NCBI RefSeq assembly: GCF_900117445.1
Contig: NZ_FPEJ01000013.1
Coordinates: 901,270-965,269, forward strand
Reading direction: 5' to 3'
Length of the DNA stretch: 64,000 nucleotides
Source of the DNA: Hyphomicrobium sp. NDB2Meth4
GTDB lineage: Bacteria; Pseudomonadota; Alphaproteobacteria; Rhizobiales; Hyphomicrobiaceae
Shown here: positions 26,786-35,800 of the stretch, piece by piece
How the letters are laid out: each line of letters begins with the position of its first letter
Position numbering within the stretch: the stretch's first letter is position 1
Notes under the pieces: model-generated
What the model saw: only the letters and a program-made list of their open reading frames with translations
The model's database searches: none
Told to the model about the DNA's origin: nothing
Translations under genes and position numbers: made by a program

Positions 26786-28041
26786 GCATGACGAGCGACA
26801 CATCACCGATTCCGATCGGGAGCATCGTACCCCTCAGCGGCCCATCAACGGCGGATGGCATAGAATTTCGAAACGGCATCATCCTCGCCGCGGAAGAGAT
26901 CAACGCGCAGGGCGGCATCCTTGGGCGCCCGGTCAAGCCCATCTTCATCGATAGCAACCGGCAGTCCGCCGACATGATACTCGGCGCCACGCGGCGGCTG
27001 CTGCATGAATTCGGCTGCCATGCGATCATCTGCGGCTACAATATCGGTCCGCAGAACTCCGAATACGAGGCGATCGCGGATGCCGGCGTCATCTACATCC
27101 ACACCAATACGCTGGTGCAGCACCACGACACGGTGCTGAGCAACCGCGACCGGTATTTCGGCTGTTTTATGAGCGATCCGCCGGAATACTGGTACGGGCA
27201 GGGCTTCGTGAAGTTCATCACTTGGCTCAAGGACACCGGGCAATGGACGCCTCGCAACAACCGCATGGCCATTGTATCGGGCTCAAAGCCGTACAGCATC
27301 GTCATCGCCAATGCGATGGCGAGCGCGGCGCGAGAATTCGGCTGGGTTGTCTCATACGGCCCGAAAATCGTGAGCACGCCGACGACCGAGTGGTCCTCGA
27401 CAATCGAGCAAATACGGGCTGCTGATCCGGCGGTGATCGCCAACACACATTTCTACGTCGGCGACCTTGCATCATTTCAGCGCCAGTTTGTCGAACGGCC
27501 GGTGGATGCACTGGTCTATCTGCAGTACGGCGCGATGCACGAGGCGTTCAGCGCGACAGCAGGACCAGCGGCCGAAGGCATTATCGTCGGCACCGTCATT
27601 GGGCTCATCCCCGACGCTTTGGGCAATGCATTCGCCAAACGCTATTATGAGCGCTTCGGAGAAGATTCAACGCCCAACGTCGGCTGCCAGACCTACAGCG
27701 AATTGCACCACTATGCGCTTGCTGCGGCGGCTGCCGGCGGCACAGCGGGGCCGGGCGGGTTCGAACAGAACCGCAAGGTTGCCGAACGGCTGCGTTCGAT
27801 CGTGTTCCGCAGCGTGGCCGGGGCCATCTGCTATCATCCCGTCTGGCAGTCGGCGATCCCGTTCCCTAACCAGACGAACGATCCATCTTTGGGCATGCCG
27901 CACCTGTTCTTTCAGCTCCAGAACAAATCGCGCCAGCGCGTCCTGATCGCCCCCGACCCCTATCGCGTGGGCCGCTTCAAGTTGCCACCTTGGTTCAGCG
28001 CAGAGCTCAAGCAGTCTTCGGCCAAGGCTGAGGAGCCGTAG
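26782..28041 (+). CDS. Cytoplasmic AmiC-like amide-binding sensor protein
   Basis: A 419-residue type-I binding protein related to AmiC, the amide sensor of Pseudomonas amidase regulation. It begins MSMTSDTSPIPIGSIVPLSGPSTADG with no signal peptide, so it should stay in the cytoplasm. It shares EEINAQGGILGRP, a NN-motif (TPRNNRMAIV) and DALVYLQYG with the exported binding protein at 22862, showing common origin. Its start overlaps the kinase stop (ATGA), the tightest coupling in this operon. The likely role is to bind the imported amide and set the activity of the kinase. Ligand and kinase contact are both inferred. Confidence 0.83.
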   Translation: MSMTSDTSPIPIGSIVPLSGPSTADGIEFRNGIILAAEEINAQGGILGRPVKPIFIDSNRQSADMILGATRRLLHEFGCHAIICGYNIGPQNSEYEAIADAGVIYIHTNTLVQHHDTVLSNRDRYFGCFMSDPPEYWYGQGFVKFITWLKDTGQWTPRNNRMAIVSGSKPYSIVIANAMASAAREFGWVVSYGPKIVSTPTTEWSSTIEQIRAADPAVIANTHFYVGDLASFQRQFVERPVDALVYLQYGAMHEAFSATAGPAAEGIIVGTVIGLIPDALGNAFAKRYYERFGEDSTPNVGCQTYSELHHYALAAAAAGGTAGPGGFEQNRKVAERLRSIVFRSVAGAICYHPVWQSAIPFPNQTNDPSLGMPHLFFQLQNKSRQRVLIAPDPYRVGRFKLPPWFSAELKQSSAKAEEP

Positions 28042-28107
28042 TAAGGCACAATCTGGCATACGGGGCATGACCGAACGGACAGAGGCCCAGCGGCTCACCG
28101 CACCACG

Positions 28108-28204
28108 CAAGCGGCGACCGTGGATTCTTCTTTCGTCCGTGTAAGAGCGGTGTTCCAGACTAACCCATTGAAGGGAATAGTGGGTGATGAAGGACTCGAA
28201 CCTT
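28108..28204 (+). repeat. Left copy of a 97-bp direct repeat containing a tRNA-Lys 3' end
   Basis: This stretch matches 52875-52971 at about 86 of 97 positions by eye, in the same orientation. Its last 20 bases, read on the minus strand, are the T-arm and acceptor of a tRNA (AAGGTTCGAGTCCTTCATCACCC), with the CCA end changed to ACT. The first part can be read as decayed IS110-type transposase codons. It separates the amide locus from the TonB receptor gene. Confidence 0.7.
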
Positions 28205-28213
28205 GTTCTCGGG

Positions 28214-30448
28214 TCACCAGCGGCGGCGAATGGAGGCGATGACCTTGCGCGTTTCGCCGAGGTAACAGCTGCTGTAGCAGCTAATCACATACTCGTCCGT
28301 CAGGTTCGTCGCGTTGACGGCGAAACGCCAGTCATTGATCTCATAGTCGATTGCAGCGTCGAACAGAGTGACGTCCGGCGCCGTTACCGTTCCCAGGTAG
28401 CCAGGGTTGTCGCCGATGTAGCGCACACCGCTGCCGAAGCCGAGTCCTTTGAACGCGCCGTCCTGCAACTGGTAATGCATCCAGAATGATGCCGTGTGCT
28501 CCGGCACCATCGGCGAGCGCTGTCCAAGTTCGCTCGGGTCACTGCTCTTGGTGATGTCGAACGTGGGTATCCACGTGTAGGTTGCGAGCACCTCGAGGCC
28601 CGGCAATGGATCTGCCGCACCCTCGAATTCGATACCCTGCGAATGTATCTCGCCTGTGGCTTTCGCAGCGTAATTGTCGCCCGGGTCGTAGGTGAGGTAG
28701 TTCTGGCGCTTGATGTCGAAGGCGGCGACGCCAAAGAGGCTCCTAATTCCCGGCATCTCGTACTTGACGCCGACCTCATGCTGCTGACCCGTTTCCGGTT
28801 CGAACAGTTCGCCTGACGCGCTCTGCGGGAAGAACGACTCGGAGTAGCTGTAGTATGGGGCTAGCCCGCTCGGGTCACGATAGAGAAGGGCTCCTCTCCA
28901 GGTGAACGCCTTATCGGTCTTTTCCTCATCAGCATCGTTGTCGCTGCGGTCGTCGAGCTCCGTCCGAGCCCAGTCGTAGCGGCCGCCGAGCGTAACGATG
29001 AGGCGTTCTGCGATCTTCGCCTGCTCCTGCAGATAGAGCCCGGTCTGGCCTAAAACCGTACCCGCATCGGTCGAGATCGCCGGCTCGTCGAAATCGATGC
29101 CGTAGACGGGGTTGCTCAGATCAAGCGGAGATGCCGCCCCGCTGCCCGAACGGATGGAGTACCAGTTGCGCTGGTAGTCGATGCCGGCCAGCAGCGTGTG
29201 CTGAACGTTACCAGTGACGAATTTTGCCTCGGCATGATTGTCGACCGTGAAGAGATCAGCCGTCTCGTCAGAGCGGAAGGCAACGCGATTGAGGGTAGCG
29301 CCGTTATCGGACGAGCCAACGCCGTAGACGGTCTTGTAGTCGACGTCGATGGAGGTGTAGCGCAGGTTCTGGCGCACCTTCCAGATGCTGTCGAGGCGGT
29401 GCTCGAACAGGTATCCAACCGCCCATTGCTCGCGCTCGAACTTGTCGTGATCCGGCTCGCCTACGAATAGGTTCGGGCGAACCTTGCTATCCGGAGTGGG
29501 CAAGTATGTCGCCGGCGACGGGACGGTGTCATCCTTGCGGTACTGGCCGAGCACTGTAAGGGTCGTACCTGCCTCCGGCTTCCAGGTGAGAGCCGGTGCG
29601 ATAAACATTTCCTTCTCGTCGACGAAATCCATCTGCGTGTCGGTGTCGACGACGACGCCCGTGAGGCGATAGAGGAGTTTGCCATCGGAGGTGGCGGGGC
29701 CGGAGAAGTCGAAATCCGTCTCGAGGCGGTTGTTGTTTCCAATTCGAACCTGCACCTCGTTGAACGGTTCATCGAGCGGGCGTTTGCTGACGACGTTGAT
29801 CATGCCGCCCACGTTACCTTGCCCGTAGAGGACGGAAGGCGGTCCCTTCAGCACCTCGATGCGCTCGGCCGCATAGGGTTCGACCTTCGCCACGGCCCAT
29901 GTGTTGTTATTTCTGGCCAGCAGGCCGTCGATGAAATACCCGGGCTGGTAGGCGTCGAAGCCGCGGATACTGACCCAGTCGAAACGGGTATCCAGTCCCC
30001 AGATCGCCGGCATGACACCAGCAGTGTACGCAAGAGCCTGATTGAGGCTGGTGACGGCCTGCTGCGAGATGCGGTCAGCGGTCACCACAGAAACCGACTG
30101 CGGCGTCTCGATCAGCGGCGTGTCTGTCTTGGTGCCTGTCGCGCTGCGCGTTGCAACGATGCCCTTCACGGGTCCAGTTGCCGTCTCGGTCTGGGTGGAA
30201 TTCGACTTCGATTGCTGTGGGGCAGTGGGCACCTTTGGCGCTGAAACAGCCTTAGCCGGCTTGGATTTCGCTTTGGCCTTTTTCTTCGGAATTTCTTTCT
30301 GAGCTTCGACCGTCACTGGGGGCAGTGGCGTTACTTGCGGCTCCTGTCGGGCTGATGATGGGGGCTCCTGTGCCTTCACTCCAGCAATGCCGACCGTCAT
30401 CATCGCGACCGTCAACGACGACCGCGCCACACCACGCAAACGCGACAT
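28214..30448 (-). CDS. TonB-dependent siderophore-type receptor
   Basis: An outer-membrane receptor of about 744 residues. The leader ends near GVKAQEPP and is followed by a proline/lysine-rich spacer. The plug domain reads ETPQSVSVVTADRI...RGFDAYQPGYFIDG and VLKGPPSVLYGQGNVGGMINVVSKRP, typical of ferric-siderophore receptors. The beta-barrel runs to an aromatic C-terminus (IRRRW). The ATG at 30448 follows a GGGGG run. No siderophore synthesis or ABC uptake genes are adjacent, so the ligand is unknown. Its 3' end lies 10 bp from the tRNA-containing repeat, so it may be the first gene of an inserted segment. Confidence 0.88.
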   Translation of the reverse strand: MSRLRGVARSSLTVAMMTVGIAGVKAQEPPSSARQEPQVTPLPPVTVEAQKEIPKKKAKAKSKPAKAVSAPKVPTAPQQSKSNSTQTETATGPVKGIVATRSATGTKTDTPLIETPQSVSVVTADRISQQAVTSLNQALAYTAGVMPAIWGLDTRFDWVSIRGFDAYQPGYFIDGLLARNNNTWAVAKVEPYAAERIEVLKGPPSVLYGQGNVGGMINVVSKRPLDEPFNEVQVRIGNNNRLETDFDFSGPATSDGKLLYRLTGVVVDTDTQMDFVDEKEMFIAPALTWKPEAGTTLTVLGQYRKDDTVPSPATYLPTPDSKVRPNLFVGEPDHDKFEREQWAVGYLFEHRLDSIWKVRQNLRYTSIDVDYKTVYGVGSSDNGATLNRVAFRSDETADLFTVDNHAEAKFVTGNVQHTLLAGIDYQRNWYSIRSGSGAASPLDLSNPVYGIDFDEPAISTDAGTVLGQTGLYLQEQAKIAERLIVTLGGRYDWARTELDDRSDNDADEEKTDKAFTWRGALLYRDPSGLAPYYSYSESFFPQSASGELFEPETGQQHEVGVKYEMPGIRSLFGVAAFDIKRQNYLTYDPGDNYAAKATGEIHSQGIEFEGAADPLPGLEVLATYTWIPTFDITKSSDPSELGQRSPMVPEHTASFWMHYQLQDGAFKGLGFGSGVRYIGDNPGYLGTVTAPDVTLFDAAIDYEINDWRFAVNATNLTDEYVISCYSSCYLGETRKVIASIRRRW

Positions 30449-31169
30449 AAGACCCCCGATACGCACACTTGACGCTGGCACCACGGTGGTGCCGTCCGCA
30501 ACTTTGGGGCGGCCTTCACACTTTGTCTACTCCACAAGTATACAAGTATTGGAGTTCTATTCTTCCTGGTGCAAAACGACAACTGAGGCCGCGGCTCACC
30601 GGCTGTCGAGGTAGCCTTTGTTGACGTGATCGCCCATCACCAGGATTTCATCGTCGACCACTCGAACTGAGACCTCGGGCACGGGGCATCGTCTACGTGA
30701 CAGCTGGAGCATCAGCCAAGCACCCTTTCGAATACGGGATGCTGCTGGCGTGCATCGCTGCTTCCTTGCCCACGAGCCCAAGCTCCTGTTAGCGCCGCAG
30801 TGGCACTCCAGGGGTGTGCCAAACCACGACGTCTGAAGCGAGGACTGGTGAATCAGCGGACGTGCTCATCACCTCAACATAGTGGGGCGACCGATGCCGG
30901 AAATTGAATACCAGCGCCCCCCAATTTACTGACACGCGTGGAGAACTGACGTCCGCTTCCGGAGCGTCATCCGACATGTAGGCGATCGCCCGTTCGGAGG
31001 AGAGGTGCGGACTCGGCCGTCCCCACCCTTCGTCTACCAGTGAGCTGCGGCGCATGTCCGCAAACTCGGCGAGCCCGATGCACGGATATGCGCCGCATTG
31101 GCAAAATCGTCGTCGACCGATGGTTCCTTTAGTGATGTGCGCCCTCCGCCTCGACGCGAATTTGCTGCT
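30449..31169. other. Intergenic region with decayed sequence
   Basis: About 720 bases without an intact gene. It contains a short fragment resembling the C-terminal part of an AMP-forming acyl-CoA ligase (30599-30682, minus). A small minus-strand frame at about 30.8-31.05 kb encodes an unfamiliar peptide that I do not call. The region looks like remains of lost genes. Confidence 0.45.
30599..30682 (-). pseudogene. Fragment of an AMP-forming acyl-CoA synthetase
   Basis: The minus-strand frame reads VRVVDDEILVMGDHVNKGYLD, which matches the conserved hinge region of AMP-dependent ligases (a GE-I-x-V-x-G-x-x-V-x-x-GYL pattern). It stops three residues later and nothing recognisable surrounds it. 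It is a short remnant at most. Confidence 0.35.
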
Positions 31170-32189
31170 TCACTTCGGTAAGGCCAAAACGCGCGTCTTC
31201 ATGAGCCACTTTACACTCCGGGGCCATGCATAGTTTGCACCGAGGCGTAGATCCGTGAAGCCCGTCAAGATGGGTTCACCGGTATGGGCGTCGGTGACGC
31301 GGATCAGGAGCGTGTGCTCGGTACGGTTCACGCGCGTGATCACGCCGGTCATTGCCGCGTCGGCGCCCAACTTGCCGGCCGCGGTAGCGTCGCAGCCCTG
31401 GCAATACCGGACGCCGAACTTGCGCGCGTCTTCCCCTAGGTCTGCGTTTTTGCTGTCGACGATAAAATAGCGGCCGGAGCTTTCGAGCAGGCGTTTCGCC
31501 TCGTCGGTCGCCTCCCCGAGATACCGCCGGTCAAGGTCGTCCTCAGAAATAATTCCTCCGCCGGCACTCTTGTCCTCCAGCTCGAAATCGAAGACTGCGA
31601 TCTTGATCTTCGGCGCGCCTGCTTCGCCGACATCCCGGGGGTTGCGTTGCATGGAGTCCTGGAGGGAGCGCACCATCGTGCGCACGGCGTGCTGATACGC
31701 CCTCTCGTTGTCGCCGCGGAAATCGAAGACACGGGCGTATACTAGCTTGCCGGTCGCGGTGTCCTTGATGTCGACGTGCAGGGTGAGGACGAGCGTGCTG
31801 ACCTTATAGATCCACCCCACCAGCACGTATCTCGCGCCGGCATGCTTCGCGATGTCCAGCTCGCAGCCGTTGCAGCGGCGCAAATGGGTACCCGAGTTTA
31901 TCTCGGCGATCGCTGCCGATACCTTTGCCTCAGGCACGGCCGAGAAGAGATTGCTGGCGGTGACCGCCTCGGCGGTTAAGGCTGTCGTGCGGGTGAGCAT
32001 ATTCTGGTGTCGGTCGGGCGGTCCGGTCTCGCCCGAAGTGTCCTCGATCTCGAACGGCAAGACGGCCAGGGTAGGAGGGGCTTGCCCTGCGAATGCCACC
32101 GGTAACGCGCCGACGAAGGCCAGTGCAATAAGCCCCCCTACGATCAGCCACCGCCGCGCCAGCAAGTCTAGAATGGGCCTCACCTTCAT
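31170..32189 (-). CDS. DUF2380-type exported protein with two repeats
   Basis: A 339-residue protein with one N-terminal hydrophobic segment (signal or anchor, ending VAFAGQAPP). Two similar halves each start with an LAVLPFEIEDTS or IAVFDFELEDKS strand, which is the DUF2380 pattern, and each contains a C-x-x-C pair (CNGCELD and CQGCDAT). Function is unknown. The fold resembles periplasmic proteins that combine with lipoprotein or sensor systems, but I cannot assign a role. The ATG at 32189 has AGGA four bases and GGAG ten bases upstream. It is divergent from a NarX-type kinase gene, so a shared regulatory region is likely. Confidence 0.7.
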   Translation of the reverse strand: MKVRPILDLLARRWLIVGGLIALAFVGALPVAFAGQAPPTLAVLPFEIEDTSGETGPPDRHQNMLTRTTALTAEAVTASNLFSAVPEAKVSAAIAEINSGTHLRRCNGCELDIAKHAGARYVLVGWIYKVSTLVLTLHVDIKDTATGKLVYARVFDFRGDNERAYQHAVRTMVRSLQDSMQRNPRDVGEAGAPKIKIAVFDFELEDKSAGGGIISEDDLDRRYLGEATDEAKRLLESSGRYFIVDSKNADLGEDARKFGVRYCQGCDATAAGKLGADAAMTGVITRVNRTEHTLLIRVTDAHTGEPILTGFTDLRLGANYAWPRSVKWLMKTRVLALPK

Positions 32190-32341
32190 CTTTCCTATCT
32201 CCGATTGCCCCAAGAAACGCTCGCGAGCCTAGGAAGCGCCAGTAGATGCGGACACGGTGATTTGCCGGTTGGAGCCGGGCAAATTTCCCGAGATTACGTC
32301 GACCGCCTTGGCAAACGCACGGAAAGGTGGATCATCGGCAT

Positions 32342-33769
32342 ATGCTGCAATGGATCACACGCTGGAGCCGCAAGCTCACCGACCTGAAAGCGGCCTTACT
32401 ACTGCGCATCGCTTTCGTATCGGCTGGATGTCTGGTCGCGGCGGCTCTGTATGCCGTGCATGAGGCGAGACAGGAGGAAATCGAGCGCGCTGCGGCGGCG
32501 GTCGACATCATCGGCAGGCAGCTCGACATGCAGTTGTTGCGCATCTCGACGCAGATCGACACCGAGAAGCGCTTTCCCGATTGGGACACGGTGATCGATG
32601 ACCTATCCCTCGCCGGACAATGCATCGAGCTGCACAGCCCAGCTGGCGAGCTCGTACGTAGTCACTGCGTCGGCACTCCTGCTGCAGGGGCGGCAGCGCC
32701 GAGGTGGTTTGTCTGGGTCTGGGAACGATTTTACGGCGACAGCGCTGCCGCCAAGCGGCACGTCGGCGAGGGCGCTAATTCACGTGGCACACTTGTCGTT
32801 ACCTCAACCCAGTCGGCGGTCGCTTCCCGCGCCTGGAAACAGGTCAGGCAACTCACCGTTTTTACCGCGCTCATCGCACTTGTCCTTGCATCGCTGGTTT
32901 ATTTGGCCTTAGCGAGGGCGCTGAAGCCGGCCGATCAGTTGATCGGCGGCCTGGAGCAGATGACGGCGGGGAATTTTTCCATGCGGCTTCCTTCTTTCCG
33001 ACTGAAGGAACTCGACCACATCAGCAAGGCATCGAACGCGCTCGCCGCAAAGATCGAAGCGATGCTCGATGAGCGCAACCATCTGACTCAGCGGCTGGTC
33101 GTCGCGCAGGAGGAGGAGCGACGGGAGCTGGCTCGGGAACTGCACGACGAATACGGGCAGAACCTGGCTGCGATCACCGCACTCGCCGCATCCATGGAGA
33201 AATCACTGGAGGTTTCGGAGCCGGACATCGCATCGGAGGCCAGCAGCGTCGGTCGGATCGCCGGCGGTATGCTGCATAGCCTGCGTGGGACGCTCCGGCG
33301 GCTACGTCCGGCAGACGTCGACGAAATCGGACTTGACGAGGCGTTGCGGCAGCTGGTGAGCGTCTGGAACTCGCGCCGCCGTCCGGCCACGCAATTCGCT
33401 TTACATTTACCGGAAGAGATTGGGCCCTTACCGCCGGCCACGGCCATGCACGTCTTCCGGATTGCGCAGGAAGGGCTGACCAACGCCGTGCGCCACGCCG
33501 AAGCGAGCAAGGTCGATTTGCGACTAGAGCACATCATTTCCGCAGGTGCTGTCGAGGACCGGCGCATGCGGCTGACGATCGAGGACGACGGCAAGGCGAG
33601 CAGGCTGGCGTCGGGAAAGCTTAGCCCGGGGATGGGCCTGTCGAACATGCGGGAGCGTGTCGACGCGCTCGGAGGCACCATAGACTTCCAGCTCGTCGCC
33701 GGGGGTGGCCTGCGGGTGCAGGTGACGATTCCCACTCCAGCACCGGTTCCCGAGGTACGGCTGTCATGA
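32342..33769 (+). CDS. NarX/UhpB-type membrane sensor histidine kinase (copy 1)
   Basis: A 475-residue sensor kinase. Two membrane segments (about residues 20-40 and 180-205) flank a periplasmic loop of about 140 residues. A HAMP linker follows, then a HisKA_3 domain with the phosphoacceptor in ELARELHDEYGQNLAA and an ATPase domain with RIAQEGLTNAVRHAEAS and GMGLSNMRERV. The ATG at 32342 is favoured; an in-frame GTG 15 bases earlier is possible. The gene overlaps its response regulator by ATGA. It is paralogous to the kinase at 36742 in domain order, but the periplasmic part differs, so the two probably sense different signals. Confidence 0.86.
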   Translation: MLQWITRWSRKLTDLKAALLLRIAFVSAGCLVAAALYAVHEARQEEIERAAAAVDIIGRQLDMQLLRISTQIDTEKRFPDWDTVIDDLSLAGQCIELHSPAGELVRSHCVGTPAAGAAAPRWFVWVWERFYGDSAAAKRHVGEGANSRGTLVVTSTQSAVASRAWKQVRQLTVFTALIALVLASLVYLALARALKPADQLIGGLEQMTAGNFSMRLPSFRLKELDHISKASNALAAKIEAMLDERNHLTQRLVVAQEEERRELARELHDEYGQNLAAITALAASMEKSLEVSEPDIASEASSVGRIAGGMLHSLRGTLRRLRPADVDEIGLDEALRQLVSVWNSRRRPATQFALHLPEEIGPLPPATAMHVFRIAQEGLTNAVRHAEASKVDLRLEHIISAGAVEDRRMRLTIEDDGKASRLASGKLSPGMGLSNMRERVDALGGTIDFQLVAGGGLRVQVTIPTPAPVPEVRLS

Positions 33770-34401
33770 TCCGCATCATGCTCGTCGACGATCATGCTGT
33801 CGTGCGGGAAGGCTACCGCCGGTTGATCGAAAAGCACGGCGGCATGCATGTTGTTGCCGAGGCAGCCGACGGCGCGAGCGCGTATGCGCAGTATAAGCAG
33901 CACCAGCCAGACATTGTCGTTCTCGATCTGAGTATGCCGGGTAAGGGTGGGATCGAAGCACTGCGCCAACTGCGTCAGTGGGACGATGCGGCCAAGGTGC
34001 TCGTCTTCTCAATGCACGAGAACGCAGCCTACGCGGTGCAGGCGTTCCAGGCCGGCGCCAGAGGTTACATCACCAAAAGCAGTCCGCCCTCACTGCTGAT
34101 CCAGGCGATACGCGATGTTGCCTCAGGCCGGCGGGCCATTGGGCCGGACATGAGTGAGACGCTTGCCGCTACGCACATCGATGGCGATCGCGGCCCGATC
34201 GACCGTCTCACACCGCGCGAATTCGATATTTTCAGGATGCTGGCGGATGCCAGGTCAGGCGATGAGATAGCGAGCACCCTCAATCTCAGTGCCAAGACGG
34301 TGGCGAATTATCACTATATCATCAAGTCGAAGCTCGGTGTCACCTCCGATGTCGAGCTCGTGCACATCGCTTTGAAGTACAGGATCATCGCTCCTTCTTG
34401 A
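33766..34401 (+). CDS. NarL/FixJ-type response regulator (copy 1)
   Basis: A 211-residue regulator with a receiver domain (phosphoacceptor Asp54 in VVLDLSMPG) and a C-terminal LuxR helix-turn-helix (LTPREFDIFRMLADARSGDEIASTLNLSAKTVANYHYIIKSKL). Its start overlaps the kinase stop, so the pair is translationally coupled. It is closely similar to the regulator at 38118 (shared DDHAVVREGYRRL and DDHPVVREGYRRL starts), which points to duplication of the two-component system. Target genes are not evident; the divergent or adjacent membrane-module operon is a candidate. Confidence 0.87.
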   Translation: MIRIMLVDDHAVVREGYRRLIEKHGGMHVVAEAADGASAYAQYKQHQPDIVVLDLSMPGKGGIEALRQLRQWDDAAKVLVFSMHENAAYAVQAFQAGARGYITKSSPPSLLIQAIRDVASGRRAIGPDMSETLAATHIDGDRGPIDRLTPREFDIFRMLADARSGDEIASTLNLSAKTVANYHYIIKSKLGVTSDVELVHIALKYRIIAPS

Positions 34402-34529
34402 TTAAGGCCCTCCGCGCGGTTTGCTGGATCTCTCGGTATCCCTCCGCGCTGCGACAACTCCTCTGCATCGCCGATTTGGTCTCATCGTTGTTTTATGAAC
34501 CCCTGGTTCGGCATTGCGACCGCAGGAAC

Positions 34530-35144
34530 TCACGGGCCGTCCTTCGGTGGCAGCAACGGCGGCGGCAGTGGAATAAGGTCGATGGCCTTCGACTGCCCGC
34601 CAAGGGCCGCCGGATCGAAAATGCCGCCGCCCGATGGATCGCCGCCCGCCATCGCTCCCTGCGAAACGTTTCGCACGTTGACGCCCGCAGGTGCACCGCC
34701 TCCGCTTCCAACAGTCGGCGTGAAGGCATGCCGTGTCCCGGCCTGCGCATTTCCCTTCTTGATCTCCGTCTGCGCGGTCGAGACCTTGTCCGCCATCGCG
34801 GCTGAATAGGGCACGATGAACGCGCGCGGCTCCCCGCTGGGCAGATTGTGATCGTCCAGCGCTTCCACCCAAAGGTAGATCGCACCCGACGATTGCTGTG
34901 ATGGGTTCGGCTCGACGACGCGCGTCCACAACACTTGGAAGCGCTCCGGGACTGCGCTGGCAGCGGCCCAACCGAGCATGCCCTGCGAAAAAAAGAACAC
35001 GCCGGCGCAGAACGCCGTCATGAGCGCAATCATCCCCGCTTTCGCAAGACGGGGGATGGAGATGTGAATTAGGACGATCAGCAGCAACGTGCAGAGCGCT
35101 GCATAAGCTGCCGTAAGGCCGATGACGTGCATCTGCGTGTTCAT
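34530..35144 (-). CDS. Two-segment membrane protein of unknown function, last gene of a TolQ-like operon
   Basis: A 204-residue protein with two hydrophobic segments (about residues 7-29 and 36-60) and a soluble part of about 140 residues rich in Gly, Pro and Ser towards the end. I do not recognise the family. The soluble part carries VEPNPSQQSSGAIYLWVEALDD and a proline-rich tail. Its start overlaps the stop of the gene before it (ATGA), so it is made together with the single-pass protein and the TolQ/ExbB-like channel. It probably forms part of the same membrane complex, by position only. Confidence 0.6.
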   Translation of the reverse strand: MNTQMHVIGLTAAYAALCTLLLIVLIHISIPRLAKAGMIALMTAFCAGVFFFSQGMLGWAAASAVPERFQVLWTRVVEPNPSQQSSGAIYLWVEALDDHNLPSGEPRAFIVPYSAAMADKVSTAQTEIKKGNAQAGTRHAFTPTVGSGGGAPAGVNVRNVSQGAMAGGDPSGGGIFDPAALGGQSKAIDLIPLPPPLLPPKDGP

Positions 35145-35800
35145 TGCTTGTAGCCGTATTTGGAGTAGGACGCGCCGTTGGCAGTATGATCGAAGAAGCT
35201 TTGCAGGATCGAGCGATCGACCCGGCTTTTCGACGTGACATTGCCCTCGGCATCCAGCGTAAAGCGGATCGCCGTCTTCTCAAACCGCTCCTTGTCCATG
35301 TCGAGCGTCTCGCGGGCGACGACGGTGACATGCGGGTTGAGCTTCTCGACGGAGACGGTCACCGGCACCGGCTGCCCGGTGCGCGCCGAGAAGTGATAGA
35401 CGTTGACGGTATATTCGCCAGCGACGATCCCACGGATACTCACCAGCTCCTGCCTGGCGGGGGAGAGGATCTTCTCTCCACCGACTTTGACGAAGCTATT
35501 GGCGCCGCCGCGGTTATCCCGCTCGAGCGTGAGAAAGCCGATATCGCGCTTGCGGTACCAGACCACGTTCCCCGTGGGATCCTGGACGAACAAATCGAAG
35601 TCGTCCGGATGGTTGTCCGGCCACGTCATCGAGATGAAGAACTCGGCCTTGGTGTCAACCTTGCCGGTGTCCTTCTGCTGCGACAACGCAAGAAACGCGA
35701 TAAAGAATAGGAAAGCGATAAGCTGTAGCGCCTTGAACAGGATGGCGCTCAGAGGATCAAATGGCGCTTCACGCGGCTGCAAGTTGAATTCATCGATCAT
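35141..35800 (-). CDS. Single-pass membrane protein with a YfaP/DUF2135-like periplasmic domain
   Basis: A 219-residue protein with one N-terminal membrane segment (about residues 18-40) in the position used by ExbD/TolR/MotB partners of TolQ-type channels. The periplasmic part contains PDNHPDDFDLFVQDPTGNVVWY and a following Asp-Asn-Arg-Gly-Gly, close to the D-x-DL-x-V-x-D-P-x-G pattern of YfaP/DUF2135 domains. No aspartate lies in the centre of the membrane segment as in ExbD. It overlaps the channel gene upstream and the two-segment gene downstream. The function is unknown; a load-bearing partner of the channel is an inference. Confidence 0.6.
   Translation of the reverse strand: MIDEFNLQPREAPFDPLSAILFKALQLIAFLFFIAFLALSQQKDTGKVDTKAEFFISMTWPDNHPDDFDLFVQDPTGNVVWYRKRDIGFLTLERDNRGGANSFVKVGGEKILSPARQELVSIRGIVAGEYTVNVYHFSARTGQPVPVTVSVEKLNPHVTVVARETLDMDKERFEKTAIRFTLDAEGNVTSKSRVDRSILQSFFDHTANGASYSKYGYKQ

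Noticed and set aside
28184..28489. A small plus-strand frame starting at the left repeat
   Set aside because: It begins in the tRNA remnant and runs antisense to the TonB receptor gene, so it is not a gene.
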